From: Deltaproteobacteria bacterium
GTDB taxonomy: Bacteria > Desulfobacterota > Desulfarculia > Adiutricales > Adiutricaceae
Direction: 5' to 3'
Assembly: GCA_031263525.1 (NCBI GenBank)
Contig: JAISFP010000211.1
Coordinates: 1-44,768 of the forward strand
Length of the DNA: 44,768 nucleotides
The notes under the pieces were generated by a model. That model saw nothing but the letters and a program-made list of their open reading frames with translations. It searched no databases and was not told the DNA's origin. Both the position numbers and the translations under genes were made by a program. Each line of letters opens with the position of its first letter. The stretch's first letter is position 1. Shown piece after piece: positions 24,747 through 32,703 of this stretch.

Positions 24747-25774
24747 ATCCGCTTAAGCGTCAAAATGTAAGCAGTTCCTAACAAGTAACCCTCCCGCCGC
24801 GGCCAGCGGATTCACCAATGCTGAAAATTGTGTACTGGCTCGACAAGTCCGTGCGCCGGGCTCCCGGTCGCAGGACCGGCCGCTGGGAGCTCGGCACCTC
24901 CGGCGGTCCCCGGGGCACTCCCGGAGGCCCGGCATGTCGCAGCGTCAGCTGGTGACGCCTCAACATGTCGGAAGTTACGTATTAGGCGGCAGGCCCGGCC
25001 TGGAGGAAAGGAGACGGCAGGCCGGGCAGGGGGGAAGGAAAGGCGGCGGATCGGGCCTGGATGAAAGAAGACGGCAGGCAGGTCTGGGAGGGAGGGAAGA
25101 CGGGTGGACGGAGTGGGGAGGGCAGGCTGAGCAGGATGCCCCTTGGAGCCTTCTCAAGGGGGACATGCACAGGATCTCCGGCTCGGCAGCTGACCTGGCT
25201 TGAACGTTTCTGGCGCGTAGCCCGTCCTGGGAGCGTGCCCGGAGAGCGGGAAAGCGCCTGCCACCGGAAATCAGGGTCATGAACTTGCCGTCCGTAGGGT
25301 TCCTGGCGCGAGACATTTGGTTCCGGGGTTTCCCTGTCGGATGGGTTATGACACTGGACATTAGGTTCAGGGGTTCCGGATGGTTCAAGGCACGAAATTT
25401 CCAGGTCCCGGGTTTATCGTCAGGAAAGTTCCGGGCAAAATACCTGCCCTAATTCCGTCGGCCCACGGGTCCGGGAGCTTTCGCAGAGAGGCAGGTTTCC
25501 TGTGCGACTGGTCCGGCGGTCCGGGCGGGTTCCGGGAAGCGTGCGGAGCTGGTGTCAGGGCAATCTCGCCTTGAATTCCGGAAGTCTCGGAACAGTCTTA
25601 AGTGGAAGTTGTCCGTCATGGATTTGCGGCTTCCGGGCTTCTTGGGCATGGATATGAACGTGACAGGCAGGCCGATGTCGTGAACGGCCCAGCCCGAAGG
25701 ATCATGTGAAAGCAAAACGGGACAGGGGCATTAAATTTATTACATCATCTTGAGACAAGGGTTAAGTTGAGTTT
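24747..25774. other. Intergenic, scattered repeats, no gene
   Basis: It contains a second patch of the 28-bp family (24985-25080) and a 15-base sequence TACGTATTAGGCGGC at 24976 that recurs at 25798 at the start of the small ORF. Nothing else is recognised. Confidence 0.45.
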
Positions 25775-26032
25775 TTGACAGGCGGTGTCAAATTGTACGT
25801 ATTAGGCGGCATTTCCTGCATTGCTTTAACTCTCTGGGGTGTCGGAAAGGCCGTTTCCTTTGGCTTTTATGTCATGGCGATCCGGACGGCTGTCCGTATT
25901 GAACAGGTTCCGTTGACAAGTTTCTGCAGGCTGGAATATAATCTGCAGGATCAGGCAAAGGGTTTTGCCGAAGATTTAATGCCGCCGGCCTTTTCATCTT
26001 TCTTGGCAGTCTGCATTGCTTCCGTAGGGTAA
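25775..26032 (+). CDS. Possible small membrane protein
   Basis: Up to 85 residues from TTG 25775; TTG 25793 with AGGCGG 8 bases upstream is an alternative. The N-terminal half is hydrophobic (LYVLGGISCIALTLWGVGKA, then VSFGFYVMAI) and would span the membrane once or twice. The second half is amphipathic with one Cys. It ends 70 bp before the exported-protein gene at 26102, so the two may be co-transcribed. No family recognised and the start is weak, so this may not be a gene. Confidence 0.3.
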   Translation: MTGGVKLYVLGGISCIALTLWGVGKAVSFGFYVMAIRTAVRIEQVPLTSFCRLEYNLQDQAKGFAEDLMPPAFSSFLAVCIASVG

Positions 26033-26101
26033 GACAGGCGATGGGCATTGTCGGCGGACATTGAATCTCACGTTGCCGGACGAGGCGGGAGGATGGCTGT
26101 C

Positions 26102-26902
26102 ATGGTTAAATTTTTTGGACGTTCCGTCAGGACGATGACATCGTTTGCCTGTTGCGTCATTGCGGCAGTCATGTTTTCCGGACTCTCGGCCGGCGCGGAT
26201 TCCACTGGAAATTCCGGTTCGCCTGATTTCACCGTTGCCGGCATCAGCTTCGGGATGACGAAGGACGAGGCAAGGGAGGTGCTCCTTAAATCGAAGCCTG
26301 ATTACGACTTTCATGACCTGGGCATCGTGAAGGATCGCCATCTGTACCAGAACAGCGACGGATTCCGTGCCGTCTATCCTCCGCACGATTCGCCTTCCAT
26401 GCCGGAAGATCTGTTGACTGTCATGACGACCAAGATTACCGGAGTCTGGGCTGTGGACATGGCAGTAAACTTCATGCCACACCAGCGACCGGAGACGGAC
26501 GTTTTTTTCCGGTCGCTCAGCCAGAAATTGAACTTGCCGGACAGTTATTTTTCAGATTTCGCTAAACCGCCAAGAGAATTTTCAGGCATATACGGCATAT
26601 GTTATGACTCGACGCTTGCAGTTGTAGAAGTTGAAAAATGTTCGGCTGTCCTGAAGCCGGAATTTATCCTACAGACACCTGATCTCTACCATACCATGCA
26701 GACTTCATTAGGCACGCGCATTCCAGGATCAGCGGCTCCGGGTCTGGGAGCCTATGTCGACCTGATATTGGACACGGCTATGCAGGGCGACAAGCAGGTA
26801 GTCAGGGCCTACAAGATCATGGTGGTATCGATCAAGGACAGGTACAGGTACCTGCAGGAAACTGACGGGTTCCTGACGGAAGAGGGAGGAAAGCCTGAGT
26901 GA
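26102..26902 (+). CDS. Exported protein of unknown function
   Basis: 266 residues. I prefer ATG 26102 because GGGAGG (26087-26092) is 9 bases upstream; ATG 26093 directly abuts it. A signal peptide is evident (MVKFFGRSVRTMTSFACCVI, then AAVMFSGLSAGA; cleavage near residue 31). The mature protein opens with FTVAGISFGMTKDEAREVLL, the G-[IV]-x-x-GM-[ST]-x-x-[ED]-[AV] motif found at the start of many small periplasmic domains with a BamE-like helix-hairpin fold. Two Cys (CYD, EKCS) about 15 residues apart could form a disulfide. It is probably periplasmic. Family not recognised. Confidence 0.7.
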   Translation: MVKFFGRSVRTMTSFACCVIAAVMFSGLSAGADSTGNSGSPDFTVAGISFGMTKDEAREVLLKSKPDYDFHDLGIVKDRHLYQNSDGFRAVYPPHDSPSMPEDLLTVMTTKITGVWAVDMAVNFMPHQRPETDVFFRSLSQKLNLPDSYFSDFAKPPREFSGIYGICYDSTLAVVEVEKCSAVLKPEFILQTPDLYHTMQTSLGTRIPGSAAPGLGAYVDLILDTAMQGDKQVVRAYKIMVVSIKDRYRYLQETDGFLTEEGGKPE

Positions 26903-27452
26903 CCCAGCGTGTCGATGCCGAATAATATTTTTTTAAAATTTCTTGTTCTGCTGTAATTTTTGTATATTTTGTCCATACTAAATTCTGCTCGTGCATTTAA
27001 TCTGTATGCCAAGTCTCATGAGGAACGTGGTGTACCGTGACCGGCAGCGACTGACTGTGACAGGGGGAAGACGGACATGCCTTTGCCTGTCCTGGCAACC
27101 AGACGGATACGGTCAAACCTTAATTTTGTTCGGCTTCTGGGGGATCTGTGCAGGCTTGGTTGATCCGCTGGTTCCTGCGGGTGATTCGGCTTTGCATGAC
27201 ACAATGCTGTTTTGTTCCGTGGCCATCAGGCACGGAGACGGTTTCCGCAGGCGCTGAATGTCGTATTTGACCGAAATTTTTACAATCAAAATTTTTGTGA
27301 GTGTCTCCTTTACTGTCAGCTTGATGCACGCGGTTTAACTGACCCCTTGATGAACAGGGAGCGGACAGGATCAGGCGTTATTTGCAGAGCACTGTCTTGT
27401 GACGAAATAAATACGTTCATGAGGCTGGAAACGGTTGATCCATAAACAGACG
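26903..27452. other. Intergenic, AT-rich, no gene
   Basis: Short open frames exist on both strands, but none has a ribosome binding site or recognisable composition. A T-run without a hairpin occurs near 26925-26935. Confidence 0.4.
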
Positions 27453-27610
27453 CTATTACGCTTCCGGATAAATATTAGAAAATGTTGAAAGCTTTTCCCA
27501 CAATATGGGAGCGAGTCATGGCAAATAGATACTAGTTCTGGGGTCTTACGCTGATTTCTCACCCCTGGTACGATAGCCAAAATTATAACATTTAACCGAA
27601 CTCGTAATAT
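27453..27610 (-). mobile_element. Family A' miniature element, reverse copy
   Basis: About 157 bp. It is the reverse complement of the units at 37174-37487. Shared landmarks are CTCGCTCCCATA-x-TGTGGGA, GGTGAGAAATCAG, TTTTGGCTATCG and the ends TATTACG(A/C). The ends are imperfect inverted repeats (ATTACGAGTTCGGTTAAATG against ATTACGCTTCCGGATAAATA). It has no coding capacity and is probably non-autonomous. Confidence 0.75.
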
Positions 27611-27772
27611 GTTTATTGGGAAATGAGGGAGGGTACTGGAGCATATCGTACGTCGTGTGCCTGTCCCGGATCGACGGTGAAGACTGAACCGTGTTCATGA
27701 CGCATGTTCCGTCCGGAAATTGCATGATGTCTGCCTTGGAAACTATGCTGAACGCATAGCACTAATAATTTG

Positions 27773-27835
27773 TCAGGATAAGAAAAGGCTCCGGCATGTT
27801 GCCGGAGGCAATTTGTTCAGATGCTGATTCTTCAT
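27773..27835 (-). CDS. 20-codon ORF with a strong ribosome binding site
   Basis: ATG 27835 (minus) is preceded by AAAAAGGAGG ending 8 bases upstream, one of the best Shine-Dalgarno sequences in the window. It encodes MKNQHLNKLPPATCRSLFLS and ends in TGA at 27773. The terminator-like hairpin at 27789-27807 lies inside the coding sequence. It could be a leader-type or small regulatory peptide, or the stub of a gene whose remainder was lost. It lies 280 bp downstream of the transaldolase gene on the same strand. Confidence 0.4.
   Translation of the reverse strand: MKNQHLNKLPPATCRSLFLS
27779..27807 (-). terminator. Rho-independent terminator (minus strand)
   Basis: Perfect 8-bp arms CTCCGGCA and TGCCGGAG with a 3-base loop, followed on the minus strand by CCTTTTCTTA. 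It would end transcripts from the transaldolase gene or from the 20-codon ORF. Confidence 0.65.
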
Positions 27836-28117
27836 AAGCAGGTCCTCCTTTTTGGGTGACATGCTTCAAGTGACGGTTTTAAGTCACGGCGGCTATGCCG
27901 CCGGGGACAGCTCATGAATCACGGACTGGCTTTTCAAGAGCGGGCTGGTACTGTCTTGGAGGCGGGTTCATCTGCTGGGAGCCGGTTCTGCCCCGAAGCA
28001 GGTTCTTCCGCAGGGAGCCGTTTTTCAGGCCAGGCACAAGTGCCACGTCCGTCACGGGCGGGGCACATCGCTGGGAAGAAGGAGTTGCCCTGCGGAAGGC
28101 CAGGTTGTCCGTGAACT

Positions 28118-28789
28118 CTAGTGCGAGTTCGGGTGGGGCCTCTTGGCCGCGACCTTCTCGTGGTCTGCGAGGAATGCGGCCAGGCCCTTGTCGGTGAGCG
28201 GGTGCGACGCGAGCTGCTCTATCACCTTGAAGGGAACGGTGCAGATGTCGGCTCCGATGAGGGCCGCCCTGAGCACGTGCTGCGGGCTCCGGATGCTCGC
28301 CACTATCACCTCGGTCTCGAAGGCGTAGTTGCTGAAGATGGAGACGATGTCCTCCACCAGGTCCATCCCGTCCATGCCCACGTCGTCCAGGCGGCCCACG
28401 AAGGGGCTGACGAAGGCCGCGCCGGCCTTCGCGGCCAGGAGGGCCTGCAGGGGCGAGAAGACCAGGGTCAGGTTCACGGCCAGGCCCTGGTCGGCAAGAG
28501 ACCTGGTGGCCGAGAGCCCCGGCATGGTGAGAGGAATTTTCACCGCCACGTTGGGGGCGATGTCGGCCAGGGCCCTCGCCTCCTCCACCATGCCCTCGGT
28601 GTCGGCGGCGATCACCTCTGCGGAGACGGGTCCCTCGGTCAAGGAGCAGATCTCCTCGATCCTGGCGGCCTGGTCGGAAATGTTCTCGCGGGCCATGAGG
28701 GAGGGGTTGGTGGTGACCCCGTCCAGGAAGCCGAAGGAGGCGCAGCGCTTGATTTCCTCAATGTTGGCAGTGTCCAGGAAAAATTTCAT
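28118..28789 (-). CDS. Transaldolase / fructose-6-phosphate aldolase family (TalC type)
   Basis: 223 residues, typical of the short TalC/FSA class. These cytosolic enzymes either transfer dihydroxyacetone between sugar phosphates in the non-oxidative pentose phosphate pathway or cleave fructose 6-phosphate. Key signatures: FLDTANI at the start (Asp6), GVTTNPSL, the Schiff-base lysine K84 in [28 protein letters not shown] and [15 protein letters not shown]. The ATG has GGAG 7 bases upstream. It stands alone on the minus strand, unlinked to the flagellar genes, with a terminator 310 bp downstream. Transaldolase and aldolase forms cannot be told apart with confidence from sequence reading alone. 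Confidence 0.95.
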   Translation of the reverse strand: MKFFLDTANIEEIKRCASFGFLDGVTTNPSLMARENISDQAARIEEICSLTEGPVSAEVIAADTEGMVEEARALADIAPNVAVKIPLTMPGLSATRSLADQGLAVNLTLVFSPLQALLAAKAGAAFVSPFVGRLDDVGMDGMDLVEDIVSIFSNYAFETEVIVASIRSPQHVLRAALIGADICTVPFKVIEQLASHPLTDKGLAAFLADHEKVAAKRPHPNSH

Positions 28790-29057
28790 CGGAACTCCGG
28801 GGCCGCGCGGAGGCCCGGGGGGCGCGGGCGGCAGTCAGACGGGGCACAGCTGTGGCAATGTCCCAGAAATGTTGCGTTTCTGCACCAACTTAATACCGCC
28901 TGGGGAAGTGGATGTCAAGCCGAGGTTTGTCTGCAGGCAGGCAGAATGCGGCAGGTGCCGCAGGCGGAGACAGGCGGAGACAGGCGGAGCAGGTGGCAGG
29001 GAGGATGGTATCTGTTCACCCTGCAAGCAGGGGGAGCAAGCATTTGAGCTGTCATTG

Positions 29058-29192
29058 CCCGTCCAGTTAAATGTCGGAAATTGGCTATCAGCCCATGGGT
29101 GGAAATGTCTGGCTAGCCCCCAGTCCTGGCTTCTCCTCGCTATGATTTGCTGTAAAAGTCTGGAAGAAGATTCCGGCATTTAATTGGACGGG
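29058..29192 (+). mobile_element. Family A miniature element
   Basis: About 135 bp with inverted ends CCCGTCCAGTTAAATGTCGG (left) and the complement of CCGGCATTTAATTGGACGGG (right), matching at 18 of 20 positions. The interior matches the element at 36656-36803 in reverse (GGCTATCAGCCC, CCAGTCCTGG, GGAAGAAGATTCCGGCATTT). No coding capacity. Confidence 0.75.
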
Positions 29193-29215
29193 GATTATGT
29201 AAAGATTTGTTATTT

Positions 29216-29390
29216 GTTACTGTTCAGGTGCCACTCTATTGAGGACCTTTTCGGAGGAAGAGAGCCCTGATGAGGAATCCTAAAAGGCGAAGAGTAAACG
29301 ATGGATACTTCATGTGGAGGGCAAGTGTTTCAGTAGATGGCATTTAGGTTGAGAAGAACCTCCAGTTGAACTCCTCTTGGGGGGCACCTC
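29216..29390 (+). mobile_element. Family B miniature element (IS66-like ends), right end decayed
   Basis: The left end GTTACTGTTCAGGTGCCACT and the interior (TCTATTGAGGACCTTTTCGG, GATGAGGAAT, GGATACTTCATGTGGAGGG) match the copies at 32073 and 43843. The right end keeps GGGGGGCACCT and then diverges. It lies 24 bp after a family A element. Confidence 0.82.
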
Positions 29391-29650
29391 ATGCCCAGGG
29401 GCTCCCTCGTACCGATTATGAGTCCAAAAAATATCCACCGGAGTAATATATGGTTGAATTCTTTTGGATACATGGCAACCTTATTCCGAGTCAGGGCCGG
29501 CCTTCACTGGCGCCAGTGCGGGCCTCGTCCGGTTGCGTGGCAGCCTCCCTGCCGGGCAAATTCCACTTCACCCGATCGAATTAAATTGTCTAGAAATCAA
29601 TCACGAATTAATTCGACTGTACACTAGGGCGCAAAGCATCTGGCATGATC

Positions 29651-31315
29651 TCAAGGCTCAAAGAAGCGAACCGCTACCTCGTTACGCCCGCGAACTGCAA
29701 TGGCAACGCCTGTAGTCGTCTTTCCGGCCACTCTGAAAGGTGCCGCATAATCTTTCGACCTAATCTGGTCGGCAGCTGTATCAAGAGCGGATTCGAGAGC
29801 TTTATCGGCCTTCTCTTTGTTATCCCCGTCTTTCTTGTCTGCTTTGCAGTATTTGACCTCCATCACAAAACGAATGCCCTTAAAAAATACGCTCATATCA
29901 GACTTCCCGTCTGAACTTGACGGAGTTTGGCCAAGGACCTCAAGCCCGGTGGCGATAAACGCGGCCTGTATTACAGCATGGTAATGCTTTTCGTTCGGCT
30001 CATGTTGTTCAGAAGAAATTGCTGAAAGAAGGTTATGCAACAGAGCAGCTGTTTTTTTGGAGTCGTTCTTAAGCAAGGCTTCTGGCAGTTCCTTAGAAAA
30101 ACTTCGAAAATAAAGTCCTGAAGGGTCAAAAGCATAAAGAAATAGGTTATACTCGAAATCCTTCCTCACTTCCGTATTGGGAATTTTGAAGGTGTACCCG
30201 CTTTTTTTGACAACTTTACCTTTTTCCAGCTCTTCTATGATGACTGGCTTATCTATGGTCAAATAGCCACTTTGAAACAGGACGGGGACTGGCTCAAGTG
30301 TGCTGAGTTCTGCTTTCCTGGTTAGAATTGCCGGGTAGGCTTCAAGTTTAGGCAGGATGAAGGCAAGAGGATTTTGCCTAACAAGCGCTGACAGATGAGA
30401 TGGCTGTCCGGACAAAGGCCAATATGTGTCGAATTCATTCAAAGTGAAAAATCGGAGCAAAGAGTATGGGTTTAGAACATTTTCTTCACCGAGCCAATTG
30501 TAGCCGTCGTAGTAATCCTCAATCATCAATTTCAAATCGTTGATATCGGTATTCAGCGAGATATTGCCTTTGCTTTTCAAGGCAGCAAGAGTATCCGGAA
30601 ATCTATCATTAAAAAGTGTTCTCATCTCTTTTTTGGTGAAACCGCAGATTCCACCGAATTCCGGTACGAGTGAAATGTCAAAAAAATTGTTAGGTCCGGA
30701 GTCTAGTTCGGTCAGGGCGAACCTGGTAATACCCGTAACGAAGGCTAAACGTATGTATTCGCTATTAGTTTTCAAGGAAGTGTAAAAATTACGCAGAACT
30801 TCTCTGATACCCACGGCAATATCTTGCTCCATTATATGCCTGGTCAAGGGGGCATCGTACTCGTCAATCAATACGACCACTTTGGCTCCATACTTGATGC
30901 AGAGGCCCTCAAGAAGCTCCCCCAACATCTCGCCGTAGGCATCTTCGACAAATTCAACTCCCTCTTCCCTTGCCATTTTTAACAGGCTTTTGCTGATTCT
31001 GGATATGAGTTCGTTCTTGGAAGACATTTGTGAGTAGGCCATGTTAAATTTCACAACCGGGTGCCTTTCGAATTTGTAGCCCTTCTTGTCTATCAATAGG
31101 CCTCTGAAAAGCTCACGGTCGCCCTGGAAGAGCTCCGCCAAAGTGTTCAGCAAGAGTGTCTTGCCGAACCGCCTTGGGCGGGACAGGAAACAAAAGCTGG
31201 TAGGATCATCCTTAAGGATATCATAGATATACCCAGTCTTATCGGCGTAGATAAAATTGCCCTGTACTATTTCCCGAAAAGTCAGATCGTTTTTAGATAT
31301 TTTTCCCATTTCCAT
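29651..31315 (-). CDS. AAA-ATPase-like / PD-(D/E)XK nuclease fusion
   Basis: About 554 residues. I take ATG 31315 or 31309 (AGAGGGAG upstream); the frame is open from 31333. It matches the AAA-ATPase-like plus PDDEXK_9 arrangement (Pfam PF09820/PF08011): N-terminal FREIVQGNFIYADKTGYIYD, the P-loop variant SRPRRFGKTLLLNTL, Walker B VVVLIDEYDAPL, and RLAFVTGITRFALTELDSGP, typical of the family. The C-terminal nuclease core is KSDMSVFFKGIRFVMEVKYC, with Asp and the E-V-K triad. Such genes are abundant, multi-copy and mobile in gut and anaerobic bacteria; their role is unproven and defence or element-associated functions have been suggested. Its base composition is far more AT-rich than the flagellar genes, which suggests transfer. 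Confidence 0.93.
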   Translation of the reverse strand: MEMGKISKNDLTFREIVQGNFIYADKTGYIYDILKDDPTSFCFLSRPRRFGKTLLLNTLAELFQGDRELFRGLLIDKKGYKFERHPVVKFNMAYSQMSSKNELISRISKSLLKMAREEGVEFVEDAYGEMLGELLEGLCIKYGAKVVVLIDEYDAPLTRHIMEQDIAVGIREVLRNFYTSLKTNSEYIRLAFVTGITRFALTELDSGPNNFFDISLVPEFGGICGFTKKEMRTLFNDRFPDTLAALKSKGNISLNTDINDLKLMIEDYYDGYNWLGEENVLNPYSLLRFFTLNEFDTYWPLSGQPSHLSALVRQNPLAFILPKLEAYPAILTRKAELSTLEPVPVLFQSGYLTIDKPVIIEELEKGKVVKKSGYTFKIPNTEVRKDFEYNLFLYAFDPSGLYFRSFSKELPEALLKNDSKKTAALLHNLLSAISSEQHEPNEKHYHAVIQAAFIATGLEVLGQTPSSSDGKSDMSVFFKGIRFVMEVKYCKADKKDGDNKEKADKALESALDTAADQIRSKDYAAPFRVAGKTTTGVAIAVRGRNEVAVRFFEP

Positions 31316-31424
31316 GCTCCCTCTGCGCCCCATTCGAGGCTACAATCAAGATCGCCTTACGTTCACAATGACTTATCGCTCGGCAGGCTGACAACTCATG
31401 CGAACCTTCCAATAAAGTTACTGT

Positions 31425-31453
31425 AGTTTAAGCTATTTCCTATGGTAATGCAA
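31425..31453 (-). promoter_or_regulatory. Candidate promoter of the ATPase/nuclease gene
   Basis: Read on the minus strand: TTGCAT, 17 bases, TAAACT. This would start transcription about 100 bases before the coding start. The match is moderate. Confidence 0.35.
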
Positions 31454-32072
31454 GCGCTTGAACATAAAGGCAGTTCTAATTTTGAGACTTCTTAAAAAAT
31501 AACGACAACATGGCGTTAACAATGCATGGCAACGACAACATGCCTGGTGTACAGGACAATTCATTATGCATATCTGTTCTCAGCCGAACGAATGGTAACC
31601 TACTCGGGGACCCATATCATCCTCATTTCTGGTGCTGGGCGGCCCTCCTCTGATGCCAGGACAGCCTTCCTCCGGGCCAGGACAGCTTTCCACCGGGCCA
31701 GGACGGCCTTCCTACGGGGTCAGAGCGGCTTCCCCTCAGGTCCAGAGCTTGCCTTCCTCCGGGTCCAAAGCGGTCTTTCTCTAGGCCAGAGCGGCCTTCT
31801 TCCAGCTCCAGGACAGTCTACCTCCGAGGCTAGGGCGACCTACCAGTGAACGGATACTGAACGGATACGGAATTTAATAACTCTATAAATTCTTAATTTA
31901 CGAAAAATAATTGCAGATAAAATTTATATGTACATTAAAATAGTAAAAACTATACTTTATATTTTGAGATCTACAAAAATACTTAAAATACTACTTAAAA
32001 TAATATTTAACTATTTTTATAATATTCATTAAGCCTTTGGATTATATATTTGCAATATATCGTATATTAATT
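31454..32072. other. Intergenic with a 21-22-bp repeat, then very AT-rich DNA
   Basis: 31640-31830 holds seven degenerate 21-24-bp units (GCCTTCCTCCGGGCCAGGAC type), distantly the reverse complement of the 28-bp repeat near 24.6 kb. 31860-32070 is extremely AT-rich. No gene is supported. Confidence 0.55.
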
Positions 32073-32257
32073 GTAACTGTTCAGGTGCCCCTCTATTGAG
32101 GGACTTTTCGGAGTAAATGAGCCCAGCTGAGGAACCGTTAAAGTTTACGAGTCAACAATGTATACTTCATGTTGAGGGGAAGATTTTCTGTAGAGGGCAT
32201 TTTGATTGGAAAGGGCCCCATGTTGAGCTCTCTTTAGGGGGGCACCTGAACAGTTAC
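32073..32257 (+). mobile_element. Family B miniature element, complete copy
   Basis: 185 bp. The left end GTAACTGTTCAGGTGCCCC and the right end GGGGCACCTGAACAGTTAC are perfect 19-bp inverted repeats. It is flanked by TATTAATT and TATCAATT, an 8-bp target duplication with one mismatch. GTAA ends and 8-bp duplications are characteristic of IS66-family transposition. The interior has no gene. A possible short frame reads GPHVELSLGGHLNSY across the right end. Confidence 0.88.
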
Positions 32258-32703
32258 TATCAATTAATTGTTGAGCTGTATGAGCGAACTCTCTGGGACG
32301 GTGCCCCCTCTTCAGGGTCCAGGCCGGCCCTCTCTTCAGGCCCTGGCATCCCCCTCTTCAGGCCCTGGCATCCCCTTCTTCAGATCCAGGTCTCCCTCTC
32401 TTCATGGCCTAGCATCCCCCTCTTCAGATACAGGCAATCCTTTCATCGGGGCAAGAGAGTTTTTTTAGGAAAAAAAGGATTCTTTTGCAAAATCGCTTAT
32501 ACGGTGTAGCTCTGAGCAGTTGAAATTGCTATGAAACTTGCCCGGAACCTGGCCTGCAAGGCCGGGGGACGGTCCCGCCGGTGCCAGGGCCGGAGGGAGG
32601 CGGGGCGGGGCGGGCGGCACCGCGCCGCATGTTGCATGACAGAAGAACCTGCGGGTCGCCGTGGGAGGGGTACTGCTATCCAACTGTGGAAGTCTGAAGT
32701 CGT
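32258..32703. other. Intergenic with a 24-bp repeat
   Basis: 32300-32440 contains about six degenerate 24-bp units (CCCCTCTTCAGGCCCTGGCA). The remaining part is GC-rich with no gene seen. No clear terminator for the autotransporter gene was found here. Confidence 0.5.

Noticed and set aside
29391-29914. Small plus-strand genes near 29.4-29.9 kb
   Set aside because: They overlap the 3' end of the ATPase/nuclease gene or lack ribosome binding sites.
32117-32509. 130-codon plus-strand gene
   Set aside because: It begins inside a family B element and runs into a 24-bp repeat. There is no ribosome binding site.
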